Assembly (NCBI GenBank): GCA_020859945.1
Contig: JAJBVG010000079.1
Location: forward strand, 1-64,000
DNA: 64,000 bases
Source: Clostridiales bacterium
GTDB lineage: Bacteria > Bacillota > Clostridia > Oscillospirales > Oscillospiraceae
Direction of reading: 5' to 3'
In this document: in pieces, positions 47,793-56,242 of the stretch
How the letters are laid out: every line of letters starts with the position of its first letter
Position numbering within the stretch: the first letter of the stretch is position 1
The notes under the pieces: model-generated
Database searches by the model: none
What the model saw: only the letters and a program-made list of their open reading frames with translations
What the model was told of the DNA's origin: nothing
Program-made: the position numbers and the translations under genes

Positions 47793-48893
47793 TCAAAATC
47801 CGTTGGCGTCGAACATCTGGGCCAAGTAGCGTCCCCGCACCCGCCAATCGGCGGCGGCGGCGTAGGCGGTGCGCCGCCGGGCGAAGGCGTCGCCGTCCTC
47901 CTCCAGAGCCAGGGAGCAGGCGCTGACAAATTCGATGTCGAAATGGGCGGTGTACACTACGTCGCCGTAGAAAGGTTCGTTGTCCCCGGAGAGCATGGTC
48001 ACGATGGGCTTGCCGGAGGCCAGGTACTGGTAAAGCTGCTCTGAGGCCAGGGGCGGCGCAGGGTCCCGCTCGTCCAGCAGGGTGAAGCACACATCGAAGC
48101 CCGCCAGATACCGGGGCAGAGAGGGGAGGGACTTCTCTCCCAGGAAAAACACGTTTTTCTGCTTGCGCATGGCAGAATAGCCGGGGTTCTGCCGGGAGAC
48201 CGGCCCCACAAAGACGAAGCTCCACTCCGGGTGAGCCAGCGCCGCCTGATACGCGGGGCCAAGCTGAGTGAAATCGTCCACCCGGCCCAGATAGCCAAAG
48301 ATGGGCTGAGGGACGCGGGACAGGTCCGCCGGAGCAGTGGGGTAAACGGTGGCGGCCTGGGAGAACAGCGGGTAGTCCACGCCGTTGGGCAGCAAGGCCA
48401 CGTTGTCGCTGTACTGAATCAGCCGGTCCTGCAACGGCTCCGATGCGGCAAAGACCACGTCCGCCTCTCCAGCCAGCGTCGCCTCCCACTCAGGAGGGAG
48501 CTGGGACCAGTTCTGGTCACAGTCGTAGACCAGCCCGCCGCACTCCGGCAGCAGGTAGGCCAGCTCCACCTGGTCGGGACAGCGGAGCCACAGCACCGAG
48601 CGGTCAAACCCCTGTTCCTCCATGCACTGGCGGATAAAGGCGGCGTTTTGTCGGCTCCGCCGGGCGATGCGGGCGGGAGCCTCCTCGTTGGCGGGAACGC
48701 TGGCGGGCAATGTGAAGGCCAGCACCTGCTCCGCCACCCTGCCGCCCTCCCGGGGGCGGCGCAGACTGGAAAAACGGGACTGGGCAGGCTCAAAAAACAG
48801 CACCTCCGCCTGGGGGAGCCAGCGCACCAGATTCCCGATCCGGTTTGGCCCCTCGCCCCAGGGGAGATGGGAAACGCAGATGATTTGAGCCAT
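47793..48893 (-). CDS. Glycosyltransferase-like protein (GT-B fold, family 1/4-like)
   Basis: VALLPNGVDYPLFSQ, IFGYLGRVDDFTQLG, LYQYLASGKPIV. Confidence 0.8.
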   Translation of the reverse strand: MAQIICVSHLPWGEGPNRIGNLVRWLPQAEVLFFEPAQSRFSSLRRPREGGRVAEQVLAFTLPASVPANEEAPARIARRSRQNAAFIRQCMEEQGFDRSVLWLRCPDQVELAYLLPECGGLVYDCDQNWSQLPPEWEATLAGEADVVFAASEPLQDRLIQYSDNVALLPNGVDYPLFSQAATVYPTAPADLSRVPQPIFGYLGRVDDFTQLGPAYQAALAHPEWSFVFVGPVSRQNPGYSAMRKQKNVFFLGEKSLPSLPRYLAGFDVCFTLLDERDPAPPLASEQLYQYLASGKPIVTMLSGDNEPFYGDVVYTAHFDIEFVSACSLALEEDGDAFARRRTAYAAAADWRVRGRYLAQMFDANGF

Positions 48894-49006
48894 AGGACAG
48901 CACCTCGCAATGCAGGTAAATTTTTTGTAAACGAAAAGCAAATTGGAATAGACAGGGGGCCTACCCTGTTGTATCATGACAGCAGTTGTTTTGCAGGAGG
49001 TCGTGT

Positions 49007-49588
49007 ATGTTCGCTTTGTTTCAACAGCTGGACGTGGGAGTTCTGCTCTTTTTGCAGGAGCATCTGCGCTGCGCCCCACTGTCTCTGTTTCTGATCCCGC
49101 TGACCATCTTCGGCGGCTGCGGGACTATGTGGATCATCCTCTCGGTACTGCTCCTGTTCCGGCCCGATACCCGCAAGGCGGGGTGGATGGCGCTGCTGTC
49201 CCTGCTGCTGTGCTACATCTTCAACGACCTGATTTTGAAGGAGCTGGTGCAGCGGTCCCGGCCCTTCTGGGTCATCCCGGAGTTGACCACCCTGGTGGCG
49301 GAGCCAACCTCGTACTCCTTCCCATCGGGCCACGCCTGCTCTTCTTTCGCGGCGGCCCACACCTACTGGATGGGCCTGAAAGAGCGGCGGTTCCGTTGGC
49401 TGCGGTGGGTGACGATGGCGCTGGCGGTGCTGATGGCCTTCTCCCGGCTCTACGTAGGGGTCCATTACCCCACGGATGTGCTAGCCGGGTGCCTGGTGGG
49501 ATTCGTAGGCAGCGGCATCATCTGGAAGCTGCTCAACCGACGCTATGACGCGATAGAATGGCATATTTTAAGCAGAAAGACAAACTAA
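49007..49588 (+). CDS. PAP2 family phosphatase
   Basis: KELVQRSRPF, SFPSGHACSSFAAA, SRLYVGVHYPTDVLAG. Confidence 0.93.
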   Translation: MFALFQQLDVGVLLFLQEHLRCAPLSLFLIPLTIFGGCGTMWIILSVLLLFRPDTRKAGWMALLSLLLCYIFNDLILKELVQRSRPFWVIPELTTLVAEPTSYSFPSGHACSSFAAAHTYWMGLKERRFRWLRWVTMALAVLMAFSRLYVGVHYPTDVLAGCLVGFVGSGIIWKLLNRRYDAIEWHILSRKTN

Positions 49589-50271
49589 GGTGCGGGCGGA
49601 TACTCGCTGCACAGCAGCCGGTAAGGCGGTTCGTCCTCCTCGATGGCGGGGAACCGTCCGGCGGGCGGGTTGAAGCGGTTGTCGGTGTTGTCGTCGTTGC
49701 ACTGGCTGACTTCGCCCAGCAGCACCGGCCCTGTCCCCGGCTCCACGGAGAAGTCGTGGTACAGCCGCTGCTGGATGTGGATGCTCTCGCCGGGTGTCAG
49801 TTTGATTTGCGTTCCGGCGGGAACGGTGAACGTCCGCCCGTCACAGTGGACGGTCACAGGGCTGTCGAAGTCGATCTCCTCGTCGGGGAGAGAGTTGTAC
49901 ACCCGGATGAGGACGTTGCCGCCGCCCCGGTTGATAATGTCCTCGGTCTTGTACCAGTGGAAGTGGTTCAGAGAATACTGCCCCTCTTTCAGGTAGAGCA
50001 GCTTTTCCGCGTAGACTTTGGGATAACGCTCCGGCATGGAGCGGTTCCCGTTGCGGATGGTGATGAGGGAGAAGCCGACTTTGTCGAAGTCGCCGCTGCC
50101 GTAGTCGGTGATGTCCCAACCCAGCATACAGTCCCGGACTTCGTCGTACTCGTGGCCCTTTTCCAGCCACTCCTCCGGGGTAAAGTGGCAGAAAGGCGGG
50201 AGATAGCAGTGCTCCCGCGCACACATGGCCTCCATCTCCCGGAGCGCCCGGTTGATCTCGCTGCGTTTCAT
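49585..50271 (-). CDS. D-lyxose/D-mannose isomerase-like cupin sugar isomerase
   Basis: MKRSEINRALREMEAMC...CMLGWDITDYGSGDFDKVGFSLITIRNG; NHFHWYKTEDIINRGGG. Confidence 0.8.
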   Translation of the reverse strand: MKRSEINRALREMEAMCAREHCYLPPFCHFTPEEWLEKGHEYDEVRDCMLGWDITDYGSGDFDKVGFSLITIRNGNRSMPERYPKVYAEKLLYLKEGQYSLNHFHWYKTEDIINRGGGNVLIRVYNSLPDEEIDFDSPVTVHCDGRTFTVPAGTQIKLTPGESIHIQQRLYHDFSVEPGTGPVLLGEVSQCNDDNTDNRFNPPAGRFPAIEEDEPPYRLLCSEYPPAP

Positions 50272-50282
50272 CGGTTTACTCC

Positions 50283-50582
50283 TTACAGCTCGAAGCTGGA
50301 TGCGCCGAAGTCGAATGCGTCCAGGTTTTTGATTTGGAACAGGTCAAAGACCGCCTGCTCCAGGTCCTCGTCGTTGACCGGGGCGTAATTTTCCGCCTTC
50401 TGGTCGTCCTTGCCCACCAGCCGGAGGATGGCCACATCCCCCTCGTGGTCGTCGGCGGGCAGGAAGATACCGAACGCCTCCCGGTTGTACTCCACCATGT
50501 CCAGCAGCTCATAGATCTGCACGTTGCCCATCGGGTCCTCCAGGTTCAGCAGGACCCGGTTGTTGTTTGTATCCAGCATCAT
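50283..50582 (-). CDS. DUF1292 family protein
   Basis: Short acidic protein immediately downstream of ruvX, as commonly seen in Firmicutes; AILRLVGKDDQ. Confidence 0.65.
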   Translation of the reverse strand: MMLDTNNNRVLLNLEDPMGNVQIYELLDMVEYNREAFGIFLPADDHEGDVAILRLVGKDDQKAENYAPVNDEDLEQAVFDLFQIKNLDAFDFGASSFEL

Positions 50583-51025
50583 AATTGGGTTTCCTCCCGT
50601 TCTCTCTGGTTGCGCTTGTGTCCAAGATACCCCTCTAAAATCAGCGTGGCCGCCACCGCGTCCACCGTCTGCTTCCGCTTTTTGCCCCGGCGTCCGTTTT
50701 CGGAGAGAATGCGGTGGGCGTCCACTGTGGTCAGGCGTTCGTCCCACAGGGTCAGGGGCAGACCAGTCCGCTCCCGCAGAATGGCCGCCAGCGCCTCGCT
50801 TTTGGCGGCGCGCTCTCCGAGGGTGTCGTTCATGTTTTTGGGGTAGCCCAACACCAGCTCGTCCACCTGATGCTCCGAGACGAGATTCAGCAGCTGCTCC
50901 ACCACCACCTCCTGCTTGCGGCTGGAGATGACGGTGGTGTACCCGGCCAGCAGCCCAGTGGGGTCGGAAATGGCGACCCCCGTTCGGGCGTCTCCGTAGT
51001 CAATGGCCATAACGCGCATGGGCAT
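50579..51025 (-). CDS. ruvX: Putative Holliday junction resolvase
   Basis: MAIDYGDARTGVAISDPTG, LGYPKNMNDTLG, LWDERLTTVDA. Confidence 0.93.
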   Translation of the reverse strand: MPMRVMAIDYGDARTGVAISDPTGLLAGYTTVISSRKQEVVVEQLLNLVSEHQVDELVLGYPKNMNDTLGERAAKSEALAAILRERTGLPLTLWDERLTTVDAHRILSENGRRGKKRKQTVDAVAATLILEGYLGHKRNQREREETQL

Positions 51026-51158
51026 TCCCTCCTGTGATTCTGTGTTCTGCGCTCTATTGTACCATTCTTACGCCTCATTTGTCCACCTGAAAATGCCGTT
51101 TTATGGGGCAGCGGTCAAACAAAATGACAATTACCCACTAACCTACTCGTAAAACCAG

Positions 51159-51187
51159 TTGACAAAACGCGGAAAACCGCCTATAAT
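51159..51187 (+). promoter_or_regulatory. Consensus sigma-A promoter for the cysE-like gene
   Basis: TTGACA-17-TATAAT; spacer contains the dyad GCGGAAAACCGC. Confidence 0.8.
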
Positions 51188-51258
51188 CGTAACAACAGCA
51201 AAGTACACGGAAGAGGAGCCGCGTGACGGCTCCTTTCTGTTCAGGGGAGGTCGTTCCT

Positions 51259-52203
51259 ATGTCCACGGATATGGAGTCCAAAATCAAAGGCATTGTGGAC
51301 TATATCGTGGCCGACGCGGAGCAAGAGCATCGGCTGAAAAATCTGTCCATCCACTTGCAACCCGATAAGCGCGTCATCATCGGGATTCTGGAAAAGCTGC
51401 AAATCATCCTCTTTCCCGCCCACTTCGGCAGCAAAAAGGTCAGCGAGTTTGCCGTCAAATACGAGCTGGGCGGGCTGGTGGAGGAGGTTTACTCCGACCT
51501 GACCGACCAGATTACCCTGGCCCTGCTCCACAGCGAGGAATACGCCGACCTGCCCAAGCGGGAGCGCAAGCAGGTGGCGGCGGGGCTGACGGAGCAGTTT
51601 TTGGACACCCTGCCCCGGTTGCGGGACTACCTGAAAATGGACATTCAGGCGGGCTTCGAGGGGGACCCCGCCGCCTTCAACACCGACGAGATCATCTTCT
51701 CCTACCCCGGCTTCTACGCCATCATGGTCAACCGGCTGGCCCACGAGCTGCACCTGCTAAAGGTGCCGCTGATCCCCCGCATCATGACGGAGCACGCCCA
51801 CGGTCAGACTGGCATCGACATCCACCCAGGCGCCACCATCGGGCGGTACTTTTTCATCGACCATGGCACCGGCGTGGTCATCGGGGAGACCACCACCATC
51901 GGCGACCGGGTGAAGATTTACCAGGGTGTCACCCTGGGCGGCCTGTCCACACGGGCGGGGCAGGGCCTGCGCAACGTCAAGCGTCACCCCACCATTGAGG
52001 ACGACGTGACCATCTACTCCAACGCCTCTATCCTGGGGGGCGAGACGGTCATCGGCAAGGGCTGTGTCATCGGCGGCAACGCCTTTATTACCCAGTCGGT
52101 CCCGCCCCATACGCGGGTCAGCATCCGTACCCCGGAGTTGCTTTATAAGCCGGATGAGTTCTGTGTCACCGACCAGAGCGAGTATTGGACTTACGAGATT
52201 TAA
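51259..52203 (+). CDS. cysE: Serine O-acetyltransferase
   Basis: GIDIHPGATIGRYFFIDHGTGVVIGETTTIGDRVKIYQGVTLGG. Confidence 0.9.
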   Translation: MSTDMESKIKGIVDYIVADAEQEHRLKNLSIHLQPDKRVIIGILEKLQIILFPAHFGSKKVSEFAVKYELGGLVEEVYSDLTDQITLALLHSEEYADLPKRERKQVAAGLTEQFLDTLPRLRDYLKMDIQAGFEGDPAAFNTDEIIFSYPGFYAIMVNRLAHELHLLKVPLIPRIMTEHAHGQTGIDIHPGATIGRYFFIDHGTGVVIGETTTIGDRVKIYQGVTLGGLSTRAGQGLRNVKRHPTIEDDVTIYSNASILGGETVIGKGCVIGGNAFITQSVPPHTRVSIRTPELLYKPDEFCVTDQSEYWTYEI

Positions 52204-52215
52204 GGTCGTAGAAAG

Positions 52216-52255
52216 ATAAAAAACGAGCCATTCCCACTGGGGTGGCTCGTTTTTT
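52216..52255. terminator. Bidirectional terminator
   Basis: AAAAAACGAGCCA...TGGCTCGTTTTTT between convergent genes. Confidence 0.85.
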
Positions 52256-52283
52256 CATATTATTCACGTTTGAACACTTTGCT

Positions 52284-52311
52284 CTAGCCACTAGTCACTA
52301 GCCACTATCAC
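52284..52311. repeat. Heptamer tandem repeat overlapping the hypB stop codon
   Basis: CTAGCCA CTAGTCA CTAGCCA CTATCAC. Confidence 0.8.
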
Positions 52312-52970
52312 GCTTTCCCCAGTTTTTCCTCCACCTTGCCCGTCAGCCAGGCAACGAACGGCTCCATGCCCTCGCCGGTGCGGGAGGACACCGGGAACAC
52401 CCGCACGTTGGGGTTCACGCCCTTGGCGTTGTCCGTCACCCGTTGGGGATCGAAGTCGAAGTAGGGGAGCATATCGTACTTGTGCAGCACCAGTCCGTCG
52501 CAGGTGGCGAACATCAGGGGGTATTTCTCCACCTTGTCGTCCCCCTCCGGGATGGACAGCACCGCCACCCGGAAGTCCTCGCCAATGTTGAACTCGGCGG
52601 GGCAGACCAGGTTGCCGATGTTCTCCACGAAAATCACGTCCAAATCGTCCAGCGAGAACAGGGGCAGGATGTTCTGGATGGACATGGCCTCGATGTGGCA
52701 GGCCCCCTGGGTCTGGAGCTGGACGCAGGGAACGCCCATGCCCTGCATGGTCTCCGCGTCAATCTGCCCGGCGATGTCGCCCTCGATGACGCCCACCCGG
52801 TAGCGGGGGGACAGCGCCCGGATGAGGCCCATGATCAGGTTGGTTTTCCCCGCGCCGGGGGACCCCATCACGTTGACCAGACAGACCTGCTTCTGGGCCA
52901 GCAGGTCCTTGACCGCCTGGCTGACATCCTCGTTCCACTCCATGACCTGCTTGACGACCTTGATTTCCAT
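52308..52970 (-). CDS. hypB: Hydrogenase nickel incorporation protein HypB
   Basis: NVMGSPGAGKTNLIMGLI, EGDIAGQIDAE, ENIGNLVCPAEF. Confidence 0.93.
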   Translation of the reverse strand: MEIKVVKQVMEWNEDVSQAVKDLLAQKQVCLVNVMGSPGAGKTNLIMGLIRALSPRYRVGVIEGDIAGQIDAETMQGMGVPCVQLQTQGACHIEAMSIQNILPLFSLDDLDVIFVENIGNLVCPAEFNIGEDFRVAVLSIPEGDDKVEKYPLMFATCDGLVLHKYDMLPYFDFDPQRVTDNAKGVNPNVRVFPVSSRTGEGMEPFVAWLTGKVEEKLGKA

Positions 52971-53073
52971 TGTTCCGCCTCCATGCGGTCCTGTAGGAAC
53001 CGCTCGTTGAAATTCGATTTATTATATCACCGGAGCGCAGAAAACACAAGACATTTTCAAAGTATTTTGTCTG

Positions 53074-53601
53074 TCAACAGGTCAAGTGTACCCAGGCGTC
53101 CGCCAGACTCGGGTCGTTGAACAGCGTTCCCCGGGGCGGGGTCAGGGTGAAAGCCAACAGGATGCCAATGGCAAGAATGTACAGCCCCGCCAGCAGGGAG
53201 AGACTGCTCCGGGGGACGGGCAGCCACCGCCGCAGGGGGAAGTAGGCGGCGATGGACAACACGAAAAGCGCTAGATCCACCGCCAGCAGCCGCCCGCCCA
53301 GCACCACATGGTAGCTCCACGCCACCACCAGCATCCCCGCGCAGCACAGCAGGATGGCGGTCAAGCCCCCGGCGCGCCGCTCTTTGGAGTAAAACGCGAA
53401 CTCCACCAGCAGCAGGGGCCAGAAGAGAAGCTTGACGTGTTCCCATATGCTCTCGCTCACTGGGGAGAGGAACTCCGTCAAAATGCTGGGCCAGAGACCA
53501 AACAGCCCGTGTAACCCTATCCCCAACACCAACGCCACGCCAAAAGGCGGCAGACAGCGTTTGAGTTCCGCAATGGGGATCCGTTCCCTGATTTGTTCCA
53601 T
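53074..53601 (-). CDS. Polytopic membrane protein, DUF6512-like
   Basis: 5-6 TM segments; SPVSESIWEHVKLLFWPLLL. Confidence 0.6.
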   Translation of the reverse strand: MEQIRERIPIAELKRCLPPFGVALVLGIGLHGLFGLWPSILTEFLSPVSESIWEHVKLLFWPLLLVEFAFYSKERRAGGLTAILLCCAGMLVVAWSYHVVLGGRLLAVDLALFVLSIAAYFPLRRWLPVPRSSLSLLAGLYILAIGILLAFTLTPPRGTLFNDPSLADAWVHLTC

Positions 53602-53674
53602 AGCGCGCCTCCCTCTGTTCGTCTGGGATACACTATGCAGCAAAACAGGAAATAGACCGGCCCGACGGCAGAAA

Positions 53675-53710
53675 ACGAGGCCCGGAACCCCGAAAGGCTC
53701 CGAACCTCGT
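53675..53710 (-). terminator. Terminator downstream of GH79-like gene
   Basis: ACGAGG...CCTCGT dyad followed by TTTTC on minus. Confidence 0.6.
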
Positions 53711-53749
53711 CTATTGGTTATGTACTGTACTTCGCGCCAGCGAAACCTC

Positions 53750-55270
53750 TTACAGCACCAGGAAGGTGCAGGTGGCGGGAGCGAATGTGATGGGACCGGC
53801 GCTCTGGGCCACAGGCTCCATAGCGGGCAGGCTGTTGCCCTCGCCCAGCACCAGCGGCTGGCCGTTCAGGGTCATCACCGTAGCGCGGAGCTTGCCGTCC
53901 AGCCCCTCCAGGGTGTAGCGCTGGGCGTCTTTGGGCAGTTCGGCGGTGGTGGCCTCGGTGGTGGAGGTGTTGATGACCAGATAAACCACGCCGGGCTTGC
54001 CGTCCTTGCGGCTGTGGGCGAAGACGTGCGCGCCCTCCCGCACCGGCTCGCCGGTGTCGTAGACGGTGGTACCCATCAGGCGGTTCCACAGCAGCACAGC
54101 GAAATAGTTGGGCCGGGGGTCAAAGACCTGACGGGCCAGGAAGCCGTAGTCGGAGGAGGCCAGGGTGTTGTGGAAGATGACACCACTGGTCACGGTGGAG
54201 AAGCTGCCCAGTTCGTTCAGGGTGCGGAACACATCCAGATAGGTGGAGGCCCAGGCGTCGCCGCCGCCGCCAGCGTCGCCGGATTCCGTGACCCACATTT
54301 CCGCGCCGGGGACGTACTTGTCCCGCATGGGGGCGTAGGTGCGGGCGAAGTTGGCGGCAGTGTCCAGATACTCCTCGCACAGAGCCTCGTCAGGCTGCCA
54401 GTGAGCGCCGGGCATGACAGAGGCCAGCCGGTCAGAAATGCCGTTGTAATAGTGATAGCTGAACACGTCCAGCGGAACCTTGGTGCCTTCCATCAGGTCG
54501 GCGCAGTTGCAGGTGTCGCTGGCCAGCTGCTCGATGCCGCCGCCGGACTTCCGACCAAAGGTCAGGTTGTCGCCGCCGGTGGAGCTGGGGCCAACCTTGA
54601 TGCAGTCGGGATAGTTCTCATCCAGCCACTGGAAGAACAAATCCTGATCCCGGCGGTAGTCGGCAGGGGTGTATCCGGGAGGGAAGCCGGTGTCTTCCAT
54701 CATGTTGGGTTCATTGGTGAACTCCGCCGCATCGATGGGCACACCATATTCCGCGCTGAGGCTAAAAATCTTCTCCGCCTCGGTGGGGGGCCAAGGCTCG
54801 TGGGCGCTGTGCAGGCCGGGGCAGTTGGCCACAGAGATGATCAATTTGGCGCCGATGGCCTTGACGAAGTCCAGCACGCCGATCCACTGCTCTTTGGTCA
54901 GCACGTTCAGGTAGCCTTCGGGGACCTGGCCGTTGGTGGTGCCGTCGAAGTCATAATAGGTCTTGGTGGACCAGGTGCCGGACACCCGTACCCACGCGGT
55001 GCCCAGCTCTTTGGCCAGGGCGCGGAGCTTTTCGTTGTACAGGTCGATGGGGGGATAGACCTGCATCAGGTCCTTGTACATGGCGGCAATGCCCTCATCG
55101 GTGGCCTCCACGTAAAATTCCTCGGTGCCGGCGATCTGTCCGGGGGTGTATGCCTTCCAGAAGGTGCCGCCGGTGACCTCGGCAAACTCCACGTTGTAGG
55201 ACATCATCATGGGGTTGCCTTCCCGCAGGGCGGGCAGGCCCTCGGCCTGGATTTTGATAAACTCTGCCAT
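53750..55270 (-). CDS. Glycoside hydrolase, GH79/heparanase-like, no signal peptide
   Basis: Acid/base region AAEFTNEPNMMED; LGTAWVRVSGTWST; VTESGDAG; N terminus MAEFIKIQAEG is not hydrophobic. Confidence 0.7.
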   Translation of the reverse strand: MAEFIKIQAEGLPALREGNPMMMSYNVEFAEVTGGTFWKAYTPGQIAGTEEFYVEATDEGIAAMYKDLMQVYPPIDLYNEKLRALAKELGTAWVRVSGTWSTKTYYDFDGTTNGQVPEGYLNVLTKEQWIGVLDFVKAIGAKLIISVANCPGLHSAHEPWPPTEAEKIFSLSAEYGVPIDAAEFTNEPNMMEDTGFPPGYTPADYRRDQDLFFQWLDENYPDCIKVGPSSTGGDNLTFGRKSGGGIEQLASDTCNCADLMEGTKVPLDVFSYHYYNGISDRLASVMPGAHWQPDEALCEEYLDTAANFARTYAPMRDKYVPGAEMWVTESGDAGGGGDAWASTYLDVFRTLNELGSFSTVTSGVIFHNTLASSDYGFLARQVFDPRPNYFAVLLWNRLMGTTVYDTGEPVREGAHVFAHSRKDGKPGVVYLVINTSTTEATTAELPKDAQRYTLEGLDGKLRATVMTLNGQPLVLGEGNSLPAMEPVAQSAGPITFAPATCTFLVL

Positions 55271-55437
55271 AAAACGCTCCTTTCATCGCGTCATGTTTCC
55301 TGCGCCGCAAAGGGCGGCGCTTGCTTATGTATTATTATACAAGAGATATTTTCTGTTCGCAAGCGAACTTTTACAAAAAACGCGGTAAAATCTTCGCGTC
55401 TTTGTGCAGAATTTACACATTTGGAGGACAGTATAAC

Positions 55438-55833
55438 TTAAAACCGGATGACCTCCGGCTCATGGGTAAAGGAGGAGATAGTGGCAGTCGCGTCCTTGAA
55501 GTAGAACACAGAGGTGTTCCCCTCCGGGCCAGTGGTGTACATCTCCCGCAGGCTGGGATAGGCGTCCAGCAGGGACTCCTGAGCCTCTGTTCTTGTGTCC
55601 AAAACGACGGAACCAGCCAGGCGCAGCCACTCGCCGCCCTTCATGGCGCAAATCTCTACTTTGGGGTTTTCCAGCATCTGCCGCTCTACTTGCTTCCCCT
55701 TGCCGGTCTGGAGGTACAGCTTTCCCTCAAAGAGGTGGATGGTCCCGAAGGGGCGGACGCGGGGCTGGCCACGGTCATCGGTGGCCAGGTAATAGGTTTG
55801 GGCTTCCTTCAAAAATTCGTAAACTCGGTTCAT
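55438..55833 (-). CDS. Pyridoxamine 5'-phosphate oxidase family protein
   Basis: MNRVYEFLKEAQTYYLATDDRGQPRVRPFGTIHLFEGKLYLQTGKGK. Confidence 0.88.
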   Translation of the reverse strand: MNRVYEFLKEAQTYYLATDDRGQPRVRPFGTIHLFEGKLYLQTGKGKQVERQMLENPKVEICAMKGGEWLRLAGSVVLDTRTEAQESLLDAYPSLREMYTTGPEGNTSVFYFKDATATISSFTHEPEVIRF

Positions 55834-56070
55834 GGTATGTTCCTTTCTGTGAAAAGTAAATGGTCAGGATACTATATTATAACATGCTTCATTGGGAAGG
55901 ACAAGGCGGTATTTGAAGCGATTAGAAAATCCCTCATTCTACCGGGGAAATTTCCGTTTTTTGTGGTTGCAATTTCTTCGGGAAACGAGTAAAATATCAT
56001 AGGGGATAAACCGTCCCCGGTATTTTTGCGCCTTTTCCCAACGACGATTACGAAAGGAGATGAGACAGGA

Positions 56071-56187
56071 ATGGACGCAGGCGGTCGAAGTCGCAGAGCT
56101 GATGGCAATGACGCTCCGGTGCCCTTATGGGTCCCTGTTATCCACCGGTCTCACCCTCCCGTGAGACCGTCGGTTCTGCGAGTGTAG
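56071..56187 (+). CDS. Candidate Pro-rich leader ORF upstream of mgtE
   Basis: AAGGAG then ATG at 56071: MDAGGRSRRADGNDAPVPLWVPVIHRSHPPVRPSVLRV*. Confidence 0.25.
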   Translation: MDAGGRSRRADGNDAPVPLWVPVIHRSHPPVRPSVLRV

Positions 56188-56242
56188 TGCGCAGTTCTGC
56201 CTCCCGACTTATTTCTTAAAAGTAAGAAGGAGGTAGTTCCCA

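Noticed and set aside
53432-55441. 669-aa plus-strand ORF antisense to the GH79-like gene
   Set aside because: Antisense artefact, low-complexity composition
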